From assembly GCA_963643505.1 (NCBI GenBank), contig CAVIKF010000002.1, positions 62,001 through 126,000 on the forward strand: a stretch of DNA of 64,000 bases, written 5' to 3'. This document shows, piece by piece, positions 1 to 8,766 of the stretch; positions within the stretch are counted from its first letter, which is position 1; each line of letters opens with the position of its first letter. A program made the position numbers and the translations under genes. The notes under the pieces were generated by a model. That model saw only the letters and a list, made by a program, of their open reading frames with translations, had not been told where the DNA came from and searched no databases. The DNA comes from CAVEFW01 sp963643505 (lineage in GTDB: Bacteria > Actinomycetota > Coriobacteriia > Coriobacteriales > Eggerthellaceae).

Positions 1-1
1 C

Positions 2-34
2 GCAACCATCAGAACAGACACCCAACCTAATCAC
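2..34 (-). CDS. Possible start of a gene running off the left edge
   Basis: On the minus strand a strong AGGAGGAG lies about 5 bases before a GTG (bases 32-34), and the frame stays open to the window edge, reading MIRLGVCSDGC. The gene would follow ilvN on the same strand. Too little is present to name a product. The nearby ATG overlapping the Shine-Dalgarno gives only a two-codon frame, so GTG is the only sensible start. Confidence 0.3.
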   Translation of the reverse strand, partial: MIRLGVCSDGC

Positions 35-218
35 GGCATCTCCTCCTACTCACTCGCAAGACCCTGTCAACTTTCCAAAAAACACCTCATCGGGCTACCA
101 GCTCCTTGCTGGGAGCTATTCTGGTTTCAGGCGATAGTAAGTTTAGTATATTACCGATGCGAAACATAACGACAAAACGACCGTGATTTGTAATAGGGCG
201 GAAGATTTCAACGTGTTT

Positions 219-770
219 TTACAGCACGTTTTTGCCGTAATCGAACTCGCCGCGCTCCTTGGTTGCCTCGTAAATCGTATTCACACCGCGCTCCAAGGCG
301 ACCGTGCCGGTACGAACCAACTCCAAGATGCCGAACTCGTCGACAAGCTCAACGATAGCGTCGGTCTTGGTTTCCTCCCCGATGATGGCGATCGTCATCG
401 TCGTCGCCGACACGTCGATAATGGACGCGCGAAAGATGTTGGCGATTTGGATGACGCGATCGCATGCAGTAGGGGTCTCGGTGCTGACCTTGATCAACAC
501 GAGCTCGCGACGGATGCTCTTCTCGGGATCCAATTCCTTGACGCTGTGGACGAAGATGAGCTTGCACAACTGGTTGCACAAAAGCTCGGTGCCATGATCA
601 TCGGTATTCACCTCGATGGTCATGCGGCTGACCGTGGGGTCGGCCGTCGTTCCCACGGCGAGAGACTCAATGTTGTAACCCTTGCGAGAGAACATGCGGG
701 CGACCTGGGAGAGGACGCCTGCCTCGTTGTCGACAAGGGCGGAAATGGTATGACGCCTGATTTCTGTCAT
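219..770 (-). CDS. ilvN: Acetolactate synthase small (regulatory) subunit
   Basis: Regulatory subunit of acetohydroxyacid synthase, the first common enzyme of valine, leucine and isoleucine synthesis. The 183-residue product opens with MTEIRRHTISALVDNEAGVL, a typical ACT-domain start (residues about 4-78) that binds the feedback effector valine, followed by the C-terminal IlvN domain (about 85-165). The open frame extends upstream, but the ATG at 768-770 is chosen because GGAG precedes it and the product then matches the family's 160-180 residue length. It lies 13 bases after ilvB on the same strand, so the two are co-transcribed and made as a holoenzyme pair. Confidence 0.95.
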   Translation of the reverse strand: MTEIRRHTISALVDNEAGVLSQVARMFSRKGYNIESLAVGTTADPTVSRMTIEVNTDDHGTELLCNQLCKLIFVHSVKELDPEKSIRRELVLIKVSTETPTACDRVIQIANIFRASIIDVSATTMTIAIIGEETKTDAIVELVDEFGILELVRTGTVALERGVNTIYEATKERGEFDYGKNVL

Positions 771-783
771 TGTTGCTCCTCCT

Positions 784-2493
784 CTACGCCAACAAGAACG
801 ATGTGATGTCTTGGCCACCGCCGACCATCGGACGGACCTTCTCATCCTTGTCGATCGCACAATCGATAACGAACCCATGGCCATACGCGAGCGCTTCTGT
901 AAGAGCCGCCTCGAACTCCTCGACATTCGTAGCCCGGGCGCCCTTCAACCCATAGGCCACGGCGAGCTTTACGAAATCAGGGCCGCGATCGAGGGCGGTT
1001 TGGCTGTAGCGCCCCTTGCAGCCGATGGATTGCCATTGGCGGACCATGCCCAAGACGCCGTTGTTGAACACTATGGTGATGACCGGGACGTCGTAGGCCT
1101 GAACCATGGCAAGCTCGTTGCAGTTCATGCGGAAGCTGCCATCGCCCGTGATGTGGAGAACGACCTTGTCGGGATTGCCCACCTTTGCCCCCACCGCCGC
1201 ACCGAGGCCAAAACCCATAGCGCCGAATCCGCCGGAAGTGAGGAGTTGGCCCGGATAATCGTAATGGAGGTGTTGCGCAGCCCACATCTGGTGTTGCCCC
1301 ACATCGGTAGCGACAATGGAATTTGCAGGACAAAGTCGAGCGATGACCTCGGTGATCTGTTTTGGAGTCAGCGTCTCACCAGCTTCATCGTACTCGGTCT
1401 CCGTAGGATGGGAGAACACATATTCCTTCCAAGAAGCGTGGTCCATCTGCCCGAGGCGCTCGTTGAGCAGACCCAAGACCTGCGCAGCATCGCCGATGAC
1501 ATGGTGGTCGGTGATGACGTTCTTGTTGATTTCGGAGCGATCGATGTCGATTTGGACGATCTTTGCCTGGGCCGCAAAGGTACCAGGATTGAGCGCGACA
1601 CGGTCGGAAAAACGACAGCCAACGGCAATAAGCAGGTCACAGCCAGCAACCGCCTGATTGGAAGCCTGCGAACCGTGCATGCCGACCATGCCCGTCGTCA
1701 ACGGATTTGTTCCGCTGATGCCGCCAGCGCCCATAAGGGTAATGGCAACAGGAGAGTCGATCTTGTCGACGAACTCTCCGAATTCCTTGTCAGCGCGGCC
1801 GCGTACAACGCCCCCTCCGCATATGACCAGAGGTTTCTCAGAAGCGTTAATCATTTCGACCAACTTGTCGATGTCGTCCATCACAGGCTCTGGAGGCTTG
1901 AGGTCGTCTTGGGCGGTGCGACGCTCCAACAAGCGCTTGAGGCGGCCTCGGGTATGGTGCAATTCACGCGGCAAGTACTCATAGTCAACAAGCTCGACGG
2001 CAGCGTTTTTGGCGATATCGATCAAGACAGGCCCCGGACGACCGGAACGAGCAATGGCAAACGCCTCACGCAAGACATCCGGCAAGCACGTTGCGTGACG
2101 AACCATGTAGTTCCACTTGGTGATCGGCATGGTGATCCCGGTGATATCGACCTCTTGGAAGGTGTCCTTGCCAAGAAGCGTCTCGGAGACATTGCACGTG
2201 ATGAACACAACGGGAGAGGAGTCCATGTATGCCGTGGCGATTGCGGTCGTCAAGTTGGCGCAACCCGGACCGGAAGTGGCGAAGCAGACGCCGACCTTCC
2301 CTGTGGAGCGAGCGTAACCATCGGCCGCATGACCTGCACCCTGCTCGTGACTGCTCAGGTAATGCTTGATTTCCGGATAGTCGATCAGAGCATCGTACAG
2401 GTCGATGATGGTTCCCCCAGGATATCCGAACACCGTATCAACATTTTGTTCGCGCAAGCACTCCATAACGACCCGCGAACCAGTCAAAAGCAT
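784..2493 (-). CDS. ilvB: Acetolactate synthase large (catalytic) subunit
   Basis: Thiamine-diphosphate enzyme that condenses two pyruvates to acetolactate, or pyruvate plus 2-oxobutyrate. The 569 residues carry the full family layout. The N-terminal pyrimidine-binding domain has the catalytic Glu in SSHEQGAGHAADGYAR (about 48-63). The central FAD/DHS-like domain follows. The C-terminal ThDP domain has GDGSFRMN (near 450), followed about 25 residues later by the NN of the GDG-X(n)-NN metal motif. AAGGAGGT sits just before the ATG. Length is normal and no lesion is seen. First gene of the ilvBN operon. Confidence 0.97.
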   Translation of the reverse strand: MLLTGSRVVMECLREQNVDTVFGYPGGTIIDLYDALIDYPEIKHYLSSHEQGAGHAADGYARSTGKVGVCFATSGPGCANLTTAIATAYMDSSPVVFITCNVSETLLGKDTFQEVDITGITMPITKWNYMVRHATCLPDVLREAFAIARSGRPGPVLIDIAKNAAVELVDYEYLPRELHHTRGRLKRLLERRTAQDDLKPPEPVMDDIDKLVEMINASEKPLVICGGGVVRGRADKEFGEFVDKIDSPVAITLMGAGGISGTNPLTTGMVGMHGSQASNQAVAGCDLLIAVGCRFSDRVALNPGTFAAQAKIVQIDIDRSEINKNVITDHHVIGDAAQVLGLLNERLGQMDHASWKEYVFSHPTETEYDEAGETLTPKQITEVIARLCPANSIVATDVGQHQMWAAQHLHYDYPGQLLTSGGFGAMGFGLGAAVGAKVGNPDKVVLHITGDGSFRMNCNELAMVQAYDVPVITIVFNNGVLGMVRQWQSIGCKGRYSQTALDRGPDFVKLAVAYGLKGARATNVEEFEAALTEALAYGHGFVIDCAIDKDEKVRPMVGGGQDITSFLLA

Positions 2494-2522
2494 CCCGATA
2501 CCTCCTTCAAGCTCTCGCTCCG

Positions 2523-2551
2523 TCTAAAAACGATAAGCCTAAAAACGTCAA
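2523..2551 (-). promoter_or_regulatory. Candidate promoter of ilvBN
   Basis: On the minus strand TTGACG (complement of 2546-2551) is followed after 17 bases by TTTAGA (complement of 2523-2528), then the AAGGAGGT of ilvB about 20 bases downstream. The -35 is close to consensus and the -10 is weak. No T-box, leader peptide or attenuator was recognised upstream. Confidence 0.35.
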
Positions 2552-2878
2552 CTCTTTACAACTTTTAACTATACTCCGCCATCGTGCTGAATGAGTGCAG
2601 TGGATGGGCCCCTAAACAAAATGTTCGCAGCTTTTGCCGAATCGGAGATCCGGCGTCGACGGGCGACGGGGCCTTCCGGCCGCGGGCGCTAGCGCGAGCT
2701 GGCGGGCGGCGGGGCCAGCGAAAGGCGAAAAGAGCCAACCCGTCCTTGACTCGCAAGCAACGCAAGACACAAACCGCAAAAGCGAACGGGTGTCCGAGTT
2801 ATTCCCCACTCGAACCTCGAAGAGGAATTAACATGCTGGTCAACAAAGACAATTCTAGGTCTCACAAAGGAGGAAACC
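2552..2878. other. Intergenic region between divergent ilvB and the 2879 gene
   Basis: No supported gene. A GC-rich stretch (about 2645-2715) is unlike the AT-rich promoter sequence on either side. An ATG at 2833 with GAGGAATTAAC in front opens a short frame of about 40 codons that overlaps the start of the next gene. It could be a leader peptide but has no recognisable content. Confidence 0.4.
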
Positions 2879-3289
2879 ATGACCGACACAGCGCGCATGC
2901 TGTTTGGAAGCACCGACCTTCAAGGATGCGTCCCCAACGATGCACACTGTAATGGACCGGTTTTTTCTGATGATGGGAGATTGATTGTGAACACGTCTTG
3001 GACCGCATACGGACCGCAAGAAAACGCAGAAGCAGTGCTGGCCGCCTTTGATGAGGACACGTTGGTGGAAACATGGCGCGTGTGGGATTGTTACACGCAA
3101 GAGTGGGCGCCCTGCGACGTGACTGTTTTGCGATACGAAAATGCCGACGTGGTAGTGCGCAGGGAAGACAACGAGGCATGCGTGTGGGTCGGAGCCGTCG
3201 ACACGCAAGCGCGAATCCTTGCCTCAGGTGATCCCGAGGTTACCGACGAATGTTGTTGGCAATGGTTACGAGACGGCAAGGGTGCCTAA
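2879..3289 (+). CDS. Small acidic protein of unknown function
   Basis: 136 residues, not recognised. An excellent AAAGGAGG lies 8 bases before the ATG, so translation is likely. The product is soluble, with no signal peptide or membrane segment. It is rich in Asp/Glu, Trp and Cys (six Cys and six Trp), including WDCYTQEWAPCDV in the middle and DECCWQWLRDGKGA at the end. The high Cys/Trp count may mean a small beta fold or metal binding, but no CxxC pair is seen. The gene ends 3 bases before the stop of the convergent WYL regulator. Confidence 0.7.
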   Translation: MTDTARMLFGSTDLQGCVPNDAHCNGPVFSDDGRLIVNTSWTAYGPQENAEAVLAAFDEDTLVETWRVWDCYTQEWAPCDVTVLRYENADVVVRREDNEACVWVGAVDTQARILASGDPEVTDECCWQWLRDGKGA

Positions 3290-3292
3290 GCG

Positions 3293-4273
3293 TTACTCCT
3301 CAAGGCGTTTACGCAGGTATTCGTGATATTCGTCAACGAGCTTCTTTGGGCTGGCGATCTTGACCGTGCCGTTTAGACCTGCAACCCAACCGAAGAATTG
3401 GGGACTCACACGCACCTGGACTGTAGCATAGGCCCGGTCGCCCTTCTTTTCGGCGAATCGGGCCTCCTTGCCAAAACGATCGACAACGATGTTTGCGCCA
3501 TCCAAGTCACACGCAAGTTTGACAGTTACGAGCTCACCGTCGAAACGACCAAAGAACTGCGAATCGCGCACTTGGTACCTATAGTCGGTAATCTCAGGAA
3601 GGCGACGGGCCTTCTCCTCGGAAACGACGACATCATGCATGCGATCAATACGATACTCGCGTACCGCCTCGTCTTTCTCGGACCAAGCGGTCAGGTAATA
3701 CAAGCCGTCAGCAAAGGCCACTCGCATAGGTGTGACCTCATACGTCTCACCACCATTTTGGGCATGGGGCTTACCGTCGATACCCATCTTCCAATACGTG
3801 TAAGTGATGCGTCTCTTCAGGCGCAACGCGTCGTGGATGGCGTCAACGTTAGCAAGAACGGCATCGTTGCGACCACGAACGCGGCCATCGACATGGATGC
3901 GGCGCTCAAGTTTCTCCTGTTGCTGTTCCGTTGCCAAAAGCTTCAAGTTGCGGCAAATCTTCTCGGCTTGAGTCTTCGTCACGAACCGACAACTTTGTAC
4001 CGCATCAACCATAAGCATGAGCTCGTCAAAGGAGAAGTCGCGACGAGCAAGGTAATACTCGACCGGGTTGCGCTGGGCTGTGGCGATATCAAGGCCAAAC
4101 TCACGCAACATGTCAAGATCGGCATAAACCGTCTTGCGGTCGGCACTCATGCCATAATCTGCAAGCCCGCCGATGATGGAGGCCATGGACAAACCGTGTT
4201 CCTCGTCGGTTTGCTCTTGCAACATCCTCATGATATAGAGGATCCTCAATTTACCGCCTGCTACGCCTGGCAT
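3293..4273 (-). CDS. WYL-domain transcriptional regulator (HTH-WYL)
   Basis: Predicted DNA-binding regulator. The N-terminus (MPGVAGGKLRILYIMRMLQE onward) is the winged helix-turn-helix typical of this family (about 1-75). The middle and C-terminus contain the WYL domain (about 135-220, with LKRRITYTYWKM and GLYYLTAW) and the C-terminal WCX region. WYL domains bind nucleic acid or nucleotide ligands. The open frame extends 14 codons upstream, but the ATG at 4271-4273 has GGGAG about 6 bases before it and gives the usual N-terminus. It stands alone on the minus strand; its target is not evident. Confidence 0.85.
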   Translation of the reverse strand: MPGVAGGKLRILYIMRMLQEQTDEEHGLSMASIIGGLADYGMSADRKTVYADLDMLREFGLDIATAQRNPVEYYLARRDFSFDELMLMVDAVQSCRFVTKTQAEKICRNLKLLATEQQQEKLERRIHVDGRVRGRNDAVLANVDAIHDALRLKRRITYTYWKMGIDGKPHAQNGGETYEVTPMRVAFADGLYYLTAWSEKDEAVREYRIDRMHDVVVSEEKARRLPEITDYRYQVRDSQFFGRFDGELVTVKLACDLDGANIVVDRFGKEARFAEKKGDRAYATVQVRVSPQFFGWVAGLNGTVKIASPKKLVDEYHEYLRKRLEE

Positions 4274-4274
4274 A

Positions 4275-4562
4275 ATGGCTCCCGCCTTCACCATGGTCCG
4301 AACAAAGTCAAGCAATCACGCCTGTACACCTGCGCAATCTCCTGTTCATTCTACGCTTTTTCCTCAGCAAAGGATACAGGACCACCCACCCCTGATCTTC
4401 GAGGAGCGACTCACCCCCTGGAAAGTGATCGGTTTCGCCGTCGTTGTGGCGGGCGCGCTCCAAGTTATCGGGGCGGTGTGCGTAATCGGTGGAGCGTTAC
4501 TCGCAAAATCGCTTGGCAACAAAAACGATGAGGCCCAAAAGAGAATGAGCCAGGGCGCCTAG
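4275..4562 (+). CDS. Possible small single-pass membrane protein
   Basis: 95-codon frame divergent from the WYL gene. The only protein-like part is the C-terminal third, where a Val/Ala/Gly-rich hydrophobic helix (VIGFAVVVAGALQVIGAVC and onward) is followed by a charged tail. The N-terminal 40 residues look non-coding and overlap the WYL promoter region, and no ribosome-binding site precedes the ATG. If real, it probably starts further in, at a non-ATG codon near 4430. Confidence 0.3.
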   Translation: MAPAFTMVRTKSSNHACTPAQSPVHSTLFPQQRIQDHPPLIFEERLTPWKVIGFAVVVAGALQVIGAVCVIGGALLAKSLGNKNDEAQKRMSQGA

Positions 4563-4638
4563 ACAGACGCCGCGCCCCAACAAGCACCCCATCGCCGCCC
4601 AGGCCCGGCCCGGCGCCTAGACAATCACCCCCAACTCG

Positions 4639-5745
4639 TCAGAAGTCACTCAGCAGGTAATCGTACAAATCTGCGCGCACCGGCTTGTCAAGACGATAAC
4701 CGATCTCAACGGCGCTCGCCGTCGAATCCTTCATGACGAATTGCTTGAAGTGGCCCGTGGGATATATCTCGCCCAAGAAATAGAACTCGGTGCCATCGTC
4801 CTTGTCGTTTGTGTTCTTGCGAACGAAAAGAAAGCAGCGCATCCCGTTCTCCCTCGCTCTCTCCAAGTTGACGATCTCGGGAGAATTCAAGGTTCGCTTG
4901 CTCTTCGATATCGCAATCAGTTCACGATCGGAGATAAAACGGTCCTCATACATCGTCGTGATGCTAATCGAGGGATCCTTGTCGTAGTTGATAAACACCG
5001 GAAAGGTGTTGGTCTTTTTGTCGTGGAAATAGCCGCCGATGTTTTGGTAGTTCGGCTCTTTGTCCCACTCGAGGAGCCTGCACACCTCTTCACGTGTGTA
5101 CTTGGCGTTCAAGACAAAAGCCGTGTCCTTATACGTGTCGGAATAGAGCTTGCTGTTTCGACGCAAGCCGAAATCGATCGCCTCGCTGACATGATAGAAG
5201 AACGCGAGGTCTTCAAGTGCCCTCTTGAAGCCCCAAGCGAGCCGGAAAGATGTCCCGTAAGAGCGGAACAGGACGTTCCACTCCTTGTTGCAAGTCAGGG
5301 CAGTTTGGGTAAGGTTCGAACTGCCGATAATGATGGTGCTGATCCCCTCTTTGTCGAAAAAGAAGCCCTTGGCGTGCAGATTTCCCTGAAAGACACGGAC
5401 TTGGATGTTTGGATACTCGCAAAGTTTTCGAAGGGCTGCGGGGTCGCTGAAGTTTAAGTAAGTCGACGTGAGAATCCTGCCTGGGATTTTGCGACGACGC
5501 AACTCGTTCAAAATCTCTACGAGGATCTGCACTCCGCTCGAGGTGATGAACGCAACCGAGAAATCAAAGCATTCACATGTTGAGAGCTCTGTCTTGAGAA
5601 CGGAAAGAACACTGGAGCCCGACGATTTGTCGTTGGCCAAAATGCGCGGCGCAAAGCGATCGTCGAGGGAATACGCGGAGTCTATGAAGCTAGACCTCAA
5701 AGTCTCCTCAAAGACCTCCACTCCGTAGTCAAAGCGCTCTTCCAT
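4639..5745 (-). CDS. PLD-like nuclease domain fused to DUF3427, lacking the helicase core
   Basis: 368 residues. Residues about 45-180 form a phospholipase-D-like domain with one HKD motif, HAKGFFFD (His-x-Lys-x4-Asp), and the downstream IIIGSSNLT strand typical of such nucleases. Residues about 220-365 (from YTREEVCRLLEW through FYFLGEIYPTGHF) match the DUF3427 C-terminal domain. In the usual DUF3427 proteins of about 1000 residues, a DEAD/DEAH helicase lies between these two domains. Here they are joined directly at about residue 200 and no P-loop is present. A defence or DNA-repair role is inferred from the family. The gene lies 15 bases downstream of the Nudix gene, on the same strand. 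Confidence 0.8.
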   Translation of the reverse strand: MEERFDYGVEVFEETLRSSFIDSAYSLDDRFAPRILANDKSSGSSVLSVLKTELSTCECFDFSVAFITSSGVQILVEILNELRRRKIPGRILTSTYLNFSDPAALRKLCEYPNIQVRVFQGNLHAKGFFFDKEGISTIIIGSSNLTQTALTCNKEWNVLFRSYGTSFRLAWGFKRALEDLAFFYHVSEAIDFGLRRNSKLYSDTYKDTAFVLNAKYTREEVCRLLEWDKEPNYQNIGGYFHDKKTNTFPVFINYDKDPSISITTMYEDRFISDRELIAISKSKRTLNSPEIVNLERARENGMRCFLFVRKNTNDKDDGTEFYFLGEIYPTGHFKQFVMKDSTASAVEIGYRLDKPVRADLYDYLLSDF

Positions 5746-5760
5746 TCAATCTCCCGGTCG

Positions 5761-6162
5761 CTAAGCGAGAAGACCCGATGACTTGATGGCGTCTACCACC
5801 AGTAAGTCCGCAGGCAACCAACCCACCAAGTCGATCGTCTCGGAAGAAACCCACCTCGCCGCGGAGTGCTCGAGCAACGCAAGGTGTCCGTCAACGACAT
5901 GAGACCAATAGCAATGCATGGTCAAATGGAATTTCGGATAGTCCCAATCAACCGTCACGAGGAACCTATCAACCGCGATCGTGGCCTGAAGCTCTTCTTG
6001 GATTTCGCGGACGATCGCTTCCTCGGGCGTCTCACCGGGCTCGACCTTGCCTCCAGGGAACTCCCAACCTCCCGAATACTCCCCATATCCACGCTGGGTC
6101 GCCAAGACGGCCCCCGTTTGGGGGTCTTCGATAATTGCCGCAACGACTTCGACGGTTTTCAT
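5761..6162 (-). CDS. Nudix hydrolase, (deoxy)nucleoside triphosphate pyrophosphohydrolase (MutT/NudG type)
   Basis: 133 residues, the normal size for this Nudix group. The Nudix box is complete: GGKVEPGETPEEAIVREIQE continuing EEL (about 37-59), with all Glu residues needed for Mg binding. The N-terminus VEVVAAIIEDPQTGAVLATQR and the C-terminal WVSSETIDLVGWLPADLLVV resemble the CTP/8-oxo-dGTP pyrophosphohydrolase family, which clears damaged or non-canonical nucleotides. Exact substrate not decidable here. Followed closely by the PLD-DUF3427 gene, so the two may be co-transcribed. Confidence 0.88.
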   Translation of the reverse strand: MKTVEVVAAIIEDPQTGAVLATQRGYGEYSGGWEFPGGKVEPGETPEEAIVREIQEELQATIAVDRFLVTVDWDYPKFHLTMHCYWSHVVDGHLALLEHSAARWVSSETIDLVGWLPADLLVVDAIKSSGLLA

Positions 6163-6189
6163 TCGCAGCCTTCTTCAGTATCTTTCGGG

Positions 6190-6421
6190 TATGTGTTACC
6201 GGAAACTCTACCTGGATGCCGACAAGGTTGCCAGCTCTTTGAGTTGTCTTGGTTTTGAGGGGCCTCTGCAGGTCGAGGCGAGGGATCCGCCGCAGGTCGC
6301 GGAGGTAGGGGAGGGCGCCGACAGCCGAAACGACCTCTACACCAATATTTGGGACACGACCTTTATGCACCCGGTCGATCAAAACGAACCTATCACTAAA
6401 TTGTTGGCAACGTCCGATTAA
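6190..6421 (+). CDS. Orphan coding-like frame, possibly a gene fragment
   Basis: On the plus strand a frame of about 76 codons (from an ATG at about 6192) reads RKLYLDADKVASSLSCLGFE and later YTNIWDTTFMHPVDQNEP, ending at TAA 6419-6421. Codon use and residue mix look like protein, unlike the shadow frames around it. It overlaps the 3' end of the opposite coiled-coil gene by about 26 bases and has no clear ribosome-binding site. Family not recognised. It may be the tail of a decayed gene. Confidence 0.25.
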
Positions 6422-6818
6422 GCTCCCGTATTCGTTCCAATGCGGCCGAAGCATAGCCAGACAAGCTAGAATCAAACTCTAGTTGGACGGCATACGGGGG
6501 CGCATCAGACGGCACGTAGGTGGGTTTGGAGGCATGCTTGGGCATCGAGCGATCGATATTGACTTCCGAATCACCGAACCCCAGGATAGAAGCGATCTTA
6601 GCTCGCTCTTCTTCCGCAGCGGCAAGATCACGTTTAGCAGCACGGCATTCCTGCTGAAGCATCGAAATCGTATTTTCAGCCTGCTGGAGCAACTGGTCTT
6701 TTTTTGCAAGCTCGCTGCGAAGCCCCTTGCATTCTTCGGCTTTCTTTTCCATCTCCATCGCCATCTGGCCAATCAGATCGCGAATGTTAGATGATGCGTT
6801 ATCGTAATATCCGTCCAT
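6396..6818 (-). CDS. Short coiled-coil protein, paralogue of the 6948 gene's C-terminus
   Basis: 140 residues. About 15-85 is a charged heptad-rich coiled coil (MEKKAEECKGLRSELAKKDQ and so on). The C-terminus carries IASILGF, PKHAS and a final YASAALERIRELNR. The same order of motifs ends the large upstream protein (VAAVLGF, SPKHAEV, YAEAALARMRSLN), so the two are paralogous over about 80 residues. No signal peptide or membrane segment. Cytosolic, function unknown; at the distal end of the Tad pilus locus. Confidence 0.75.
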   Translation of the reverse strand: MDGYYDNASSNIRDLIGQMAMEMEKKAEECKGLRSELAKKDQLLQQAENTISMLQQECRAAKRDLAAAEEERAKIASILGFGDSEVNIDRSMPKHASKPTYVPSDAPPYAVQLEFDSSLSGYASAALERIRELNRTLPTI

Positions 6819-6947
6819 AAGAACTCCTATTCAAGCGATAGATGCACCGAGCCACCATGATGAAACATGCTCGTTTCGAATCCGTGCCATTAGCGTTCCG
6901 ATTCACGGCAACCAAGTTCTGAAATGTTTAACGACCCGCAGATTCGA

Positions 6948-8756
6948 TTACCTATTGCCCTCAGCATTCAGACTCCTCATGCGGGCAAGAGCCGCCTCGG
7001 CATAAGAAGACATCTCAACAAGCTCAGAATTGATTTCACTGGGCTTGGCGCCCATCGAGTTCCAGCTATCTAGCGTGCGCACTTCAGCATGCTTCGGAGA
7101 CACGACAGGTTCATCCCGTTCGAACCCCAAAACTGCAGCAACCTTACGCTGGCTTGCGACAAACCCCTTAACCTCACCCATCAAACGACGGTTGTCGGAA
7201 AGAAGATCTTCCATGGAACGATTTGCCTCAGAAAGCTTGGCAAACGCTTCATCCCTTTGGGCGGTCAGGTCGTTAATGGCGTTTCGCAGGCTGTTGTTTT
7301 TTTGCTCGATCTCCAAAACTCGAGCCCTAAGAGGATCAAGCTCACGCGTAAGCTTCTCGTTCTTCTTCTTTTCGTCATCGAAGCGCTGGGCAACAAGTCG
7401 GCTATCCTGAACTACTTCCTCGAGCTTGTTCTTAAGAAGGAGCGTGTTTTCCCGAACCTGGCTATAAAGCCGGCTTTGCTCGTCAATCTTCTCCATAAGA
7501 GTCAACTTCTCTGCCTCAAGCGAGTCGACGCGGGCTTTCGCTTCATCGACGGCAGCAAGTGCCTCGTGCAGCGATTCCTTATTACCCTCAAGCTCTTTGA
7601 TCTTCGATTCGCCTTCAGCAAGAGCGTCTTCCAAATACTTACAACGAGCGGCGGAAGCGGCGGCCTTTGCACCTTCTTCTTCGGCGCTCAATCGAGCGTT
7701 CTCAATTTCCGAAAGCAACTGCTCACGTTTCTGGGCGCACTCTTCCATCTCCTCTGTCATCTTGTCGATGGTAGCTTTCATAGCAGCGAGTAAAGTTTCG
7801 TTTTCGTTCTTTTGCTGAGTAAGTTTTTCAACTTCCTCTTCCATTGCCCTGCATTGAGCTTCAAGCTCGTCGCCCTTCATCAATGTCTGTTTCTGGCCAT
7901 CGATAATGCGGTCCTTGTCCTCAAGCTCGCATCCAAGCTCGTCGATTCGACGATCCCGTTCCTGCAACATCGCATCAAGGGATTCGCATTTCTTCGAAAG
8001 CTCTTCTTCGCTTTCGCGACACTTCTTTTCAACTTCGTCCATCTGCTCATGAACCAGGGCACACTCGGCGGCGATTCGGGTACACTCGGCGGAAAGGTCG
8101 CGGAACTGCTTCTCATAATTGTTTTGCATGCCAGCAAAGGCAGCATCCATTTCGTCGACATACTGCCAAACGCTGTTCTTCTCAAAACCACCAACAAGAG
8201 TGTTCTTGAAGTGAGTATCGCGCGTTACGAGAGATTCGATCTCATTCCCTAATGCGGTAATGGCGTCATCGTTTACCGAAGCGCTTGTGGTGATGTCGCC
8301 TACCTTCGGATCCACTTTCAAATCTACTTTAGGGTCCACCTTCGGCTCGACCTTCGGTGTCTCAAGAGTTAGAGTATCGTGTGGAGCCGGCGATGCGCTC
8401 AGGGAACTCGCGCTGGGTACTCCACGTGAATCTCCGAGCAGCAACTCCCCGCCTGTTGTCTGCATGGACTCATGAGGCTCTTCCTTCGGTGTGGGTATAT
8501 CGCCACGGGTGGAAGTATCCTTAAACACCAAATCCAGGTCACCGAATAGGTCTTCCAGGTTGGGCTTTTCCGAGCTGAGCTCTTCCAGGTTGGGTTCTTC
8601 CAGGCTGGAAGCATCGAGCTTTGCCGCATCCTGCTCCGATTTTTCCTGTTCAAAGGGAGAAAACGTTCCAGAATACCCAGCCTCCATCGCAAGACGCACG
8701 AAGGTTTCCCGGAAATCGTCATATTCCTTTACAGGGGTTTTATCCTTGAAAAACAT
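6948..8756 (-). CDS. Long coiled-coil protein of the Tad locus
   Basis: 602 residues, unrecognised as a whole. The first 150 residues are acidic and low-complexity with short internal repeats: EEPNLEEL / EKPNLEDL, and KVEPKVDPKVDLKVDPKVGD. Residues about 200-530 are a nearly unbroken coiled coil of Glu/Lys/Arg/Leu. The last 60 residues share VAAVLGF...SPKHAEV...YAEAALARMRSLN with the small gene downstream. No membrane segment. A cytoplasmic scaffold acting with the pilus machine is an inference from position: 10 bases after the DUF192 gene, same strand. Confidence 0.8.
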   Translation of the reverse strand: MFFKDKTPVKEYDDFRETFVRLAMEAGYSGTFSPFEQEKSEQDAAKLDASSLEEPNLEELSSEKPNLEDLFGDLDLVFKDTSTRGDIPTPKEEPHESMQTTGGELLLGDSRGVPSASSLSASPAPHDTLTLETPKVEPKVDPKVDLKVDPKVGDITTSASVNDDAITALGNEIESLVTRDTHFKNTLVGGFEKNSVWQYVDEMDAAFAGMQNNYEKQFRDLSAECTRIAAECALVHEQMDEVEKKCRESEEELSKKCESLDAMLQERDRRIDELGCELEDKDRIIDGQKQTLMKGDELEAQCRAMEEEVEKLTQQKNENETLLAAMKATIDKMTEEMEECAQKREQLLSEIENARLSAEEEGAKAAASAARCKYLEDALAEGESKIKELEGNKESLHEALAAVDEAKARVDSLEAEKLTLMEKIDEQSRLYSQVRENTLLLKNKLEEVVQDSRLVAQRFDDEKKKNEKLTRELDPLRARVLEIEQKNNSLRNAINDLTAQRDEAFAKLSEANRSMEDLLSDNRRLMGEVKGFVASQRKVAAVLGFERDEPVVSPKHAEVRTLDSWNSMGAKPSEINSELVEMSSYAEAALARMRSLNAEGNR

Positions 8757-8766
8757 CGCTAACTCC

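Noticed and set aside
811..2568. 585-codon frame opposite ilvB
   Set aside because: Shadow of a clear high-GC gene; no Shine-Dalgarno and no protein-like motifs.
6032..6475. 147-codon minus-strand frame between the Nudix and coiled-coil genes
   Set aside because: Overlaps the Nudix gene out of frame, has no ribosome-binding site and a shadow-like Arg-rich C-terminus.
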